Part shown: one piece after another, positions 27,596-33,310 of the stretch
Position numbering within the stretch: the first letter of the stretch is position 1
Layout: every line of letters begins with the position of its first letter
NCBI RefSeq assembly: GCF_900142565.1
Contig: NZ_FRBH01000003.1
Span: 285,274-318,583 of the forward strand
Length of the DNA stretch: 33,310 nt
Direction of reading: 5' to 3'
Source: Chishuiella changwenlii
GTDB lineage: Bacteria; Bacteroidota; Bacteroidia; Flavobacteriales; Weeksellaceae
The notes under the pieces: generated by a model
Seen by the model: only the letters and a program-made list of their open reading frames with translations
Database searches by the model: none
Told to the model about the DNA's origin: nothing
Position numbers and translations under genes: made by a program

Positions 27596-27625
27596 TATAT
27601 TCTATCTTTTTTACTATAATTTCAT

Positions 27626-27663
27626 AACAGTTTTAAATTTATTAAAACTGTTAATTTTTTTTT
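27626..27663 (+). terminator. Intrinsic terminator of the cargo/SprF-like operon
   Basis: AACAGTTTTAA (27626-27636) and TTAAAACTGTT (27642-27652) pair perfectly around a 5-nt loop, followed by AA and nine T. It lies 30 bp past the stop codon. Confidence 0.88.
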
Positions 27664-27682
27664 AAATCGATATTGATTTAAA
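27661..27682. promoter_or_regulatory. 8-bp inverted repeat, candidate operator of the EamA gene
   Basis: TTTAAATC (27661-27668) and GATTTAAA (27675-27682) are exact reverse complements around GATATT. The 22-bp element abuts the -7 box at 27686 on its upstream side, covering the spacer/-33 region, a place suited to a repressor or regulator dimer. Confidence 0.5.
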
Positions 27683-27685
27683 GTC

Positions 27686-27693
27686 TACTTTTG
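27686..27693 (+). promoter_or_regulatory. -7 box of the EamA transporter gene
   Basis: TACTTTTG is an exact TAnnTTTG match, 18 bp before the ATG at 27712, which implies a leader of only about 12 nt. Confidence 0.55.
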
Positions 27694-27711
27694 TTTTAAA
27701 TATTTTTTTAG

Positions 27712-28584
27712 ATGATTTCAAATGTGCAACTTCGGTTACAGTTTCTTGTTTTGCTTTGGGGCTTTACAGGTGTTTTTGGAAAATTAGTGACAATGAGTGC
27801 TTTACCAATGGTTTGGTATCGCGTATTGATTGCTGCTGTAGTCGTTTTTATTTACATGAAATTTAAAAAAACGAGCCTTGAAATATCTAAAAAAGAATTA
27901 TTAACCTTACTTGGTATTGGTGGAATTGTTGGTTTGCATTGGTTTAGTTTTTATTTATCAATAAAATTATCCAATGTCTCAATTGCTTTAAGTACGTTGT
28001 CAATGGGCGCACTTTTTAGCTCAATCTTAGAACCCATATTTTTTAAAAGGAAAATTAATATTTTAGAAGTTCTTCTTTCTGTTATTGTTTCTGCCTGTGT
28101 TATTGTTATTTTTAATGCAACACCAGAATACAAGTTAGGAATATTTATAGGTGTAATATGTAGTTTATTATCAGCACTTTTTGCAGTTTTAAACTCTAAA
28201 TACACCAAGTCTATAAAACCAACAAAAGTTACACTGTATGAAATGATAGGTGGTGTTATTACCTTATCAGTGGTTATGATAGCTTTTCAACCAGAAGGAA
28301 TTTTAGAGGTTATAAATATTAGCTGGCAAAATTTTGGTTGGTTATTATTATTAGGAGTTGTTTTTACTGCACTGGCACAAATAGAATCTGTAGATTTACT
28401 AAAACATGTAAGCTCTTTTACTTTAATGCTTAACGTTAATTTAGAACCCGTTTATGGTATCATTTTGGCAAGTCTTATTTTTGGTGATTCAGAACACATG
28501 ACTCCTGTCTTTTACATTGCTACTACTGTAATGATATTATCTATATTAGTTAACGGTATTTTAAAAGTGAAATTTTTCAAATAA
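27712..28584 (+). CDS. EamA/DMT family transporter (RhaT/RarD-like)
   Basis: This 290-residue inner-membrane protein has ten predicted helices built as two EamA repeats (about 8-133 and 143-285). It opens with LRLQFLVLLWGFTGVFGKLV, typical of the drug/metabolite transporter superfamily. First-repeat features are MVWYRVLIAAVVVFIYM and GLHWFSFYLSIKLSNVSIALS; second-repeat features are LYEMIGGVITL and FTLMLNVNLEPVYGIILASLIFGD. Members export amino acids, nucleosides, sugars or other metabolites; the substrate here is unknown. It has its own promoter with an adjoining palindrome. No clear terminator separates it from fabH, but fabH has its own -7 box. Confidence 0.9.
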   Translation: MISNVQLRLQFLVLLWGFTGVFGKLVTMSALPMVWYRVLIAAVVVFIYMKFKKTSLEISKKELLTLLGIGGIVGLHWFSFYLSIKLSNVSIALSTLSMGALFSSILEPIFFKRKINILEVLLSVIVSACVIVIFNATPEYKLGIFIGVICSLLSALFAVLNSKYTKSIKPTKVTLYEMIGGVITLSVVMIAFQPEGILEVINISWQNFGWLLLLGVVFTALAQIESVDLLKHVSSFTLMLNVNLEPVYGIILASLIFGDSEHMTPVFYIATTVMILSILVNGILKVKFFK

Positions 28585-28632
28585 ATTATAGTCAAAAAGA
28601 CGCATTTATTTCTCAGAATCCTTATCATTTAA

Positions 28633-28640
28633 TACCTTTG
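28633..28640 (+). promoter_or_regulatory. -7 box of the fabH-type gene
   Basis: TACCTTTG exactly matches TAnnTTTG, 30 bp before the start codon. Confidence 0.55.
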
Positions 28641-28670
28641 GTGTTATTCAAAAAATAAAACCACAAGCGT

Positions 28671-29684
28671 ATGATTCGCTCTATTATTACAGGAGTTGGG
28701 CACTATGTACCCGAGAGAGTTGTGACAAACTTTGATTTAGCAGAGGTAATGGATACCAATGATGAATGGATTCAAGAAAGAACAGGTATTCAAGAAAGAA
28801 GACATGTTGAAAAAGATTCAAGAGTATCATCGACAGATTTAGGTGTTATAGCTGCTAAAAATGCATTAGAAGATGCAGGAATTACTGCTCAAGATATAGA
28901 CTTTATATTATTTGCTACATTATCACCAGATTATTATTTTCCTGGAAATGGTGTTTTAGTACAAAAAGAATTAGGTTGTAGAACAATTGGAGCAATGGAT
29001 ATTCGTAACCAATGTTCAGGATTTGTTTATGCAATGACAACAGCCGATGCGTTTATAAAATCTGGAATATATAAAAATATTTTAGTAATAGGAGCAGAAG
29101 TGCATTCTTTTGGTTTAGACATGTCAGATGATGGTCGTGGAGTTTCAGTTATTTTTGGAGATGGAGCAGGAGCAGTTATTGTTTCGGCAACAGAAGAAAA
29201 AGGAAGAGGAATTTTATCTACTAATTTACATTCAGAAGGTGAATATGCAGAAGAATTAGCTGTTTTATTTCCTGGAACTAAAACTGGTTGGTCTGATGAA
29301 TTACTGAAAGAAGGAAATTCTTTAACAAAAAAAGAAATTTATCCTTACATGAACGGGAATTATGTGTTTAAACATGCCGTAACACGTTTTCCAGAATCAA
29401 TTATAGAAGCATTAACTGCAGCCAATAAAAAACCAGAGGATTTAGATTTGTTTATTCCGCATCAGGCGAATTTACGTATATCTCAATTTGTTCAAAAACA
29501 ATTGGGATTACCAGATAATAAGGTATATAATAATATTATGCGTTATGGTAATACAACAGCAGCATCTATTCCAATTGCTTTAAGTGAAGCAAAAAAAGAA
29601 GGAAAAATTAATAAAGGAGATTTAGTTTTAATGACAGCTTTTGGAGCTGGTTTTACTTGGGGTTCTGTTTTAATGAATTGGTAA
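28671..29684 (+). CDS. fabH: 3-oxoacyl-ACP synthase III (KAS III)
   Basis: This 337-residue cytosolic enzyme condenses an acyl-CoA, such as acetyl- or branched-chain CoA, with malonyl-ACP to begin fatty acid synthesis. The thiolase-fold catalytic triad is complete: Cys115 (RNQCSGF), His264 (IPHQANLRI) and Asn294 (YGNTTAASIP). The N terminus (SIITGVGHYVPERVVTN, then NDEWIQERTGI) is standard. The gene is not next to plsX or rpmF, where the primary fabH usually lies, so it may be a second, specialised KAS III (for branched-chain or secondary-lipid synthesis). That is inference from context; the enzyme class is firm. It is followed 18 bp later by a secreted protein gene. Confidence 0.9.
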   Translation: MIRSIITGVGHYVPERVVTNFDLAEVMDTNDEWIQERTGIQERRHVEKDSRVSSTDLGVIAAKNALEDAGITAQDIDFILFATLSPDYYFPGNGVLVQKELGCRTIGAMDIRNQCSGFVYAMTTADAFIKSGIYKNILVIGAEVHSFGLDMSDDGRGVSVIFGDGAGAVIVSATEEKGRGILSTNLHSEGEYAEELAVLFPGTKTGWSDELLKEGNSLTKKEIYPYMNGNYVFKHAVTRFPESIIEALTAANKKPEDLDLFIPHQANLRISQFVQKQLGLPDNKVYNNIMRYGNTTAASIPIALSEAKKEGKINKGDLVLMTAFGAGFTWGSVLMNW

Positions 29685-29702
29685 TTTTATAGCTATCTTA
29701 AA

Positions 29703-30266
29703 ATGAAAAAGTTTTTATTTATATTTTTAATCGGAACGATTACTCTATTTGCTCAAACAGTTAATAAGAGTATTGAAAGAGATTTTAATGCTTACAGTAA
29801 ATTAATCGTTGAGAAAAAAATAGATAAAGCGATGGAATATATTAATCCAAAATTATTCAATATCGCTACTAAAGAGCAAATGATTGCGATGTTAGAAAGC
29901 ATTTATAATGTTCCAGAGATTGACATTAAGCTATCTATGCCAACAATAGATTCTTATGGAAATTTACAAACCGTTGAAGGTATAAATTATGTTAAGATTC
30001 AGGTAACTACACCTATAGAAATGAAATTTAATAATCCCGAATTTAAAGATGAAATGATACCTCTTTATTTAGCTTCTTTTGAGCAAGAGTTTGGGAAAGG
30101 TAATGTTGTTTTTGATGAGAAAGTTAAAGCATTTAAAATTTCATCATCTAATCCAGTTATCGCGAGTTCTACAGATCAAAACAAAAATTGGAAATTCATA
30201 ACAGTAGATAATAAAGAAGTAAGTGTATTGCTGGAAACAATTGTTCCACTTGAAGTTTTAGAATAA
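29703..30266 (+). CDS. Exported protein of unknown function
   Basis: This 187-residue protein has a clear signal peptide (MKKFLFIFLIGTITLFA|Q). The mature part of about 170 residues has a helical first third (IERDFNAYSKLIVEKKIDKA, then MEYINPKLFNIATKEQMIAML) and strands after that (YVKIQVTTPIEMKF, KNWKFITVDN, EVSVLLETIVPLEVL). This order resembles NTF2-like/SnoaL folds in outline, but no signature is visible and I do not recognise the family. It contains no cysteine. It starts 18 bp after fabH in the same direction and ends before a hairpin, so it is probably co-transcribed; no functional link to lipid synthesis can be shown. Confidence 0.82.
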   Translation: MKKFLFIFLIGTITLFAQTVNKSIERDFNAYSKLIVEKKIDKAMEYINPKLFNIATKEQMIAMLESIYNVPEIDIKLSMPTIDSYGNLQTVEGINYVKIQVTTPIEMKFNNPEFKDEMIPLYLASFEQEFGKGNVVFDEKVKAFKISSSNPVIASSTDQNKNWKFITVDNKEVSVLLETIVPLEVLE

Positions 30267-30292
30267 TATTATTTATAAATACAATAAATCTA

Positions 30293-30342
30293 AAAACCAG
30301 ATAACTTTTTGATTATAAAAAATCATTAATTTATCTGGTTTT
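30293..30342 (+). terminator. Terminator-like hairpin after the fabH unit
   Basis: AAAACCAGATAA (30293-30304) and TTATCTGGTTTT (30331-30342) are exact reverse complements. The 26-nt loop contains a smaller GATT/AATC pairing. It ends in TTTTCT rather than a long T-run. Confidence 0.7.
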
Positions 30343-30391
30343 CTATTGCCTCAAAAATGGTTTTCTACTTCTTTATTTCGATGTAAAGTTT

Positions 30392-30399
30392 TACCTTTG
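30392..30399 (+). promoter_or_regulatory. -7 box of aspS
   Basis: TACCTTTG exactly matches TAnnTTTG, 20 bp before the aspS start codon. Confidence 0.55.
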
Positions 30400-30419
30400 C
30401 TCAATAAATTAGACGACAA

Positions 30420-32177
30420 ATGTTTAGAACAAATACTTGTGGAGAACTTACACAAGCCAATATTAACGAGAAAGTAACTTTAAGCGGATGGGTTTCAACA
30501 CTTCGCGATAAAGGTTTTATGGTTTGGATAGATTTACGTGACCGTTACGGAATTACTCAAATTATTTTAGATGAAGATCGTTCTTCTAAAGAATTATTTG
30601 AAACAGCTCGTAAACTAGGAAGAGAATTTGTAATTCAAGTTTCAGGAACTGTAATCGAAAGAGCTTCTAAAAATCCAAATATCCCAACTGGAGAAATTGA
30701 AATTTTAGCAGATTCAATTACTATTTTAAATGAATCAGCTTTACCACCATTTACAATTGATGACAATACAGATGGGGGAGAAGACATTCGTATGAAATAT
30801 CGTTATTTAGATATTCGTCGTAATCCAGTAAAAAATAAACTAATCTTTCGTTCTAAAGTAGCGCAAGAAGTTCGTAAATATTTAGATGCACAAGATTTTG
30901 TTGAGGTTGAAACACCAGTATTAATAAAATCTACTCCAGAGGGAGCAAGAGATTTTGTTGTACCATCTAGAATGAATCCAGGAGAATTTTATGCATTACC
31001 TCAATCACCACAAACATTTAAACAATTGTTGATGGTTGGAGGTTTAGATAAATATTTTCAGATTGTAAAATGTTTTCGTGACGAGGATTTACGTGCAGAC
31101 CGTCAACCAGAGTTTACTCAAATCGACTGTGAAATGTCTTTTGTTGAGCAAGAAGACATCATGAATGTTTTTGAAGGTTTAGCAAAACATTTATTACACA
31201 CTTTTAAAGGTTTAGAATTTGGAGATTTTCCTCGTATGACATTTGCAGATGCAATGCGTCGTTATGGAAATGATAAACCAGATATTCGTTTTGGAATGGA
31301 GTTTGGCGAAATTACAGATTTAGCTAAAGGGCATGATTTCAAAATATTTGATGAGCAAGAATTAATTGTTGGTATTGCAGCAGAAGGTTGTAATAGCTAT
31401 ACAAGAAAAGATATTGATAAATTAATAGAGTGGGTTCAACGTCCACAAATCGCAGCAACTGGTTTAGTTTGGGTTCGTTGTAATGAAGACGGAACATACA
31501 AATCTTCTGTAGACAAATTCTATACACAAGAAGATTTAGCAGCTTGGGCAGAAAGAATGAATGCAAAAGCTGGTGATTTATTATTGGTAATGTCTGGTAA
31601 CACAAATAAAGTTCGTGCACAATTATCTGCATTACGTATGGAAATAGCAGAACGTTTAGGTTTACGTAAACCAGACGAATTTGCTCCACTTTGGGTTGTA
31701 GATTTTCCATTATTAGAATGGGACGAAGAATCTGAACGTTACCATGCAATGCACCACCCATTTACATCTCCAAAACCAGAAGATATGGAATTAATAGATT
31801 CTAATCCAGGAGAAGTTCGTGCGAATGCTTATGATTTAGTATTAAACGGAAATGAAATTGGAGGAGGTTCTATTCGTATTTTTGATAAGAATATCCAAGC
31901 AAGAATGTTCGAATTATTAGGATTTACAGCAGAACAAGCAGAAGCTCAGTTTGGTTTCTTAATGAATGCTTTTAAATATGGAGCACCACCACATGGAGGT
32001 TTAGCATTTGGTTTCGACCGTTTTGTATCTATTTTAGATGGGTCAGAAACTATTCGTGATTACATTGCATTCCCTAAAAATAATTCGGGAAGAGACGTAA
32101 TGATTGATGCACCAGCAGCAATAGATCAAACACAAATGGATGAATTATTTATTCAATCTAATGTTGTAGAAAAATAA
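30420..32177 (+). CDS. aspS: Aspartate-tRNA ligase (AspRS, bacterial type)
   Basis: This 585-residue class II aminoacyl-tRNA synthetase charges tRNA-Asp. The order is the N-terminal OB-fold anticodon domain ([20 protein letters not shown]), the class II core with motif 1 near [24 protein letters not shown], the flipping-loop region ([27 protein letters not shown]), motif 2 [18 protein letters not shown] (Arg220), the bacterial insertion (GAD) domain, and motif 3 GGLAFGFDR (Arg534). The large insertion and length mark the bacterial type. Indirect tRNA-Asn charging cannot be judged here, since no gatCAB lies in the window. It has its own -7 box and a strong terminator. Confidence 0.98.
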   Translation: MFRTNTCGELTQANINEKVTLSGWVSTLRDKGFMVWIDLRDRYGITQIILDEDRSSKELFETARKLGREFVIQVSGTVIERASKNPNIPTGEIEILADSITILNESALPPFTIDDNTDGGEDIRMKYRYLDIRRNPVKNKLIFRSKVAQEVRKYLDAQDFVEVETPVLIKSTPEGARDFVVPSRMNPGEFYALPQSPQTFKQLLMVGGLDKYFQIVKCFRDEDLRADRQPEFTQIDCEMSFVEQEDIMNVFEGLAKHLLHTFKGLEFGDFPRMTFADAMRRYGNDKPDIRFGMEFGEITDLAKGHDFKIFDEQELIVGIAAEGCNSYTRKDIDKLIEWVQRPQIAATGLVWVRCNEDGTYKSSVDKFYTQEDLAAWAERMNAKAGDLLLVMSGNTNKVRAQLSALRMEIAERLGLRKPDEFAPLWVVDFPLLEWDEESERYHAMHHPFTSPKPEDMELIDSNPGEVRANAYDLVLNGNEIGGGSIRIFDKNIQARMFELLGFTAEQAEAQFGFLMNAFKYGAPPHGGLAFGFDRFVSILDGSETIRDYIAFPKNNSGRDVMIDAPAAIDQTQMDELFIQSNVVEK

Positions 32178-32199
32178 TAAGTTTAAAAAACTTAAATAT

Positions 32200-32233
32200 A
32201 AAAAATGCCTTAAATTACTTTAAGGCATTTTTT
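32200..32233. terminator. Intrinsic terminator of aspS
   Basis: AAAAAATGCCTTAAA (32200-32214) and TTTAAGGCATTTTTT (32219-32233) are perfect 15-bp arms around TTAC. It lies between convergent aspS and the sigma-factor unit and can serve both directions. Confidence 0.93.
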
Positions 32234-32254
32234 ATATTTAAAACGTAATAAATA

Positions 32255-32386
32255 TTAATTCAGATTAATGATAAATTTATCGTCTAATTTTTCTGATTTA
32301 ACGGCAGAAATAGATTTTGAAAACATCAACAATCTATTTACTGTGGATTTTTTTGGCTCTAATTTTTCTGTGTAAAACTTAATCAT
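32255..32386 (-). CDS. Small 43-residue protein downstream of the sigma factor
   Basis: This is a short ORF read directly from the minus strand: ATG at 32386, TAA at 32257-32255. The product opens MIKFYTEKLEPKKSTVNRLL and continues with MFSKSISAVKSEKLDDKFII before ending NLN. It is lysine-rich, has no signal peptide or membrane helix, and could form one or two amphipathic helices. It begins 46 bp after the sigma-factor stop codon in the same direction, with the aspS-side terminator 22 bp past its end, so it fits exactly into the transcription unit. No named family is recognised, but similar short lysine-rich ORFs after ECF sigma genes seem familiar from Flavobacteriaceae; I cannot verify that here. 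Coding status rests on position, frame and composition. Confidence 0.6.
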   Translation of the reverse strand: MIKFYTEKLEPKKSTVNRLLMFSKSISAVKSEKLDDKFIINLN

Positions 32387-32432
32387 ATACGACTTACTTT
32401 ATAAATAAACGCAAGTAATTAAGTTTTATTTT

Positions 32433-33029
32433 TTAATCAACTGTTAAAATAATGTTATTATTCTCAATAACTTTTCTCAAGTTGATAATAGCGTATCGCA
32501 TTCTACCTAGAGCAGTATTAATGCTAACACCCGTTTCTTCTGCAATCTCTTTAAAACTAAGTTCTTTAAAAATTCTTAATTCTAATACTTCGCGCTGATC
32601 ATCTGGTAATTGAGTTACTAAATAACGTAAATCTTGATCAATTTGATTTTTTATAATTTTAGTTTCAGAGCATTCGTCCGAATTTCCTAGAAAGTCAAAA
32701 ATATTATATTCATCATCGCTGCTACCAGAAGATTCTCTTACTGTAGGCATTTTTTTGTTAGAACGAAAGTAATCAATAGTTAAATTATGCGCAATACGCA
32801 TTACCCATGGTAGAAACTTGCCTTCTTCGTTATATCCTCCACCTTTAAGTGTTAGAATAACTTTGATAAATGTGTCTTGAAATATATCTTCTGTGACATC
32901 CTTTTCCATTACCTTAGAAAAGATGAAACTGTATATCCTACTTTTGTACTTGTCTATTAATATTTCTAAAGCACTTTCATTACCATTAATGTAATCTCTA
33001 ATTAGTAATGAATCTTTTTCGTAATTCAT
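32433..33029 (-). CDS. ECF-type RNA polymerase sigma factor (sigma-70 family)
   Basis: This 198-residue group 4 sigma factor has region 2 near the N terminus (SALEILIDKYKSRIYSFIFSK, DIFQDTFIKVILTL, FLPWVMRIAHNLTIDYFRSNKK) and region 4 near the C terminus (LPDDQREVLELRIFKELSF, then KEIAEETGVSINTALGRMRYA). An acidic serine-rich linker (SSGSSDDEYNIFDFLGNSDE) joins them. No region 3 and no obvious anti-sigma gene is next to it; the only partner in the unit is the 43-residue ORF. The absence of an anti-sigma gene suggests control by transcription level or another mechanism. The regulon is unknown. An exact -7 box of the primary sigma type lies about 62 bp upstream. Confidence 0.93.
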   Translation of the reverse strand: MNYEKDSLLIRDYINGNESALEILIDKYKSRIYSFIFSKVMEKDVTEDIFQDTFIKVILTLKGGGYNEEGKFLPWVMRIAHNLTIDYFRSNKKMPTVRESSGSSDDEYNIFDFLGNSDECSETKIIKNQIDQDLRYLVTQLPDDQREVLELRIFKELSFKEIAEETGVSINTALGRMRYAIINLRKVIENNNIILTVD

Positions 33030-33091
33030 AGTTTAGTATTTTGATTAAAAAAGTAGATTTTTATCTATAGGCTAAAATTTTTGTTGAGAGA

Positions 33092-33099
33092 CAAATATA
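33092..33099 (-). promoter_or_regulatory. -7 box of the sigma-factor gene
   Basis: TATATTTG on the minus strand exactly matches TAnnTTTG, about 62 bp before the start codon, leaving a leader of about 55 nt. Confidence 0.5.
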
Positions 33100-33310
33100 G
33101 AGAACAAAAAATAAATTTGTATAAAATTAACAAAAAAAAACTTTAAAAACTTTAAAATATTCTTAAAAAATGATTTTTTATACCTTTTGATGCCGTTTAT
33201 ATTAAATTTATGTTAACCAAAATAATTAATAAGCGTTTATTAAATGGATATAAGAAAAAATAAAATGTATTGATAATATGCTTTTTTCTTTAATAGAGCT
33301 TGATTTGAAG
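33100..33310. other. AT-rich non-coding end of window
   Basis: No gene could be supported here. The stretch is very AT-rich, with a short direct repeat of CTTTAAAA (from 33131 and again from 33140). A plus-strand ATG at 33278 stays open for 11 codons to the window edge, too little to call. Confidence 0.5.

Noticed and set aside
28579-28611. AAATAAAT / ATTTATTT pair after the EamA gene as a terminator
   Set aside because: It is an A/T-only 8-bp stem with a long loop and no T-run, too weak to call in such AT-rich DNA.
31339-31761. Minus-strand 140-codon ORF inside aspS
   Set aside because: It is antisense to conserved aspS motifs, with a biased Leu/Tyr/Gln composition and no family resemblance.
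33278-33310. Possible start of a plus-strand gene at the window edge
   Set aside because: Only 11 codons are visible, with no promoter box and no recognisable N terminus.

Overview
The window comes from a low-GC Bacteroidota chromosome, almost certainly a member of Flavobacteriaceae. The evidence is the type IX secretion/gliding set (GldJ, PorU, PorV, a PorP/SprF-like protein and a cargo with a type B sorting domain), exported proteins whose signal peptides end in A-Q (usually F-A-Q), no obvious Shine-Dalgarno sequences, and repeated TAnnTTTG -7 boxes, the promoter type of this phylum. A marine genus such as Tenacibaculum or Polaribacter would fit, but the sequence alone does not settle it.

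Layout. 1-621: the 3' end of a phosphoethanolamine transferase (lipid A modification type). 689-6322 (minus strand): a general-porin-like outer membrane protein; a secreted Ntn-hydrolase of the choloylglycine hydrolase/penicillin V acylase family; and an apparent three-gene uptake operon of a second porin, an MHS-type major facilitator and a 75-residue two-helix membrane protein. 6323-6617: a divergent region with three inverted repeats and a sigma-54-like element in front of a small outer-membrane barrel gene (6618-7184). 7255-8211 (minus): a D-2-hydroxyacid dehydrogenase. 8307-15186: gldJ diverging from porU-porV, the conserved gliding/T9SS locus. 15257-17329: a DUF1573 protein and a polytopic, possibly GT-C-like membrane protein. 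17403-20799: valS and a LysE-like exporter. 20800-20944 carries a heptanucleotide tandem repeat. 20945-23386 (minus): prfC followed by a DUF4197 gene. 23503-27595: a large type B T9SS cargo with its own SprF-like partner. 27712-32177: an EamA transporter, a FabH-type ketoacyl-ACP synthase III with an unknown secreted protein behind it, and aspS. 32255-33029 (minus): an ECF sigma factor followed by a previously uncalled 43-codon ORF.

How it fits together. Two parts of the type IX machinery and its substrates are here: GldJ (motor/stability lipoprotein), PorU/PorV (the cell-surface sortase and shuttle that process type A cargo), and a type B cargo/SprF-like pair. The 3272-6322 operon pairs an outer-membrane pore with an inner-membrane proton symporter, so it probably imports an organic acid or similar small solute. 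The rest is housekeeping (valS, aspS, prfC, fabH). No tRNA, rRNA, CRISPR array, phage or insertion sequence was seen. The most useful unannotated items are the 43-residue ORF after the sigma factor, the dense regulatory region at 6406-6580, the periplasmic insert in the MHS transporter with its small partner, and the (CTCACAA)6 repeat.
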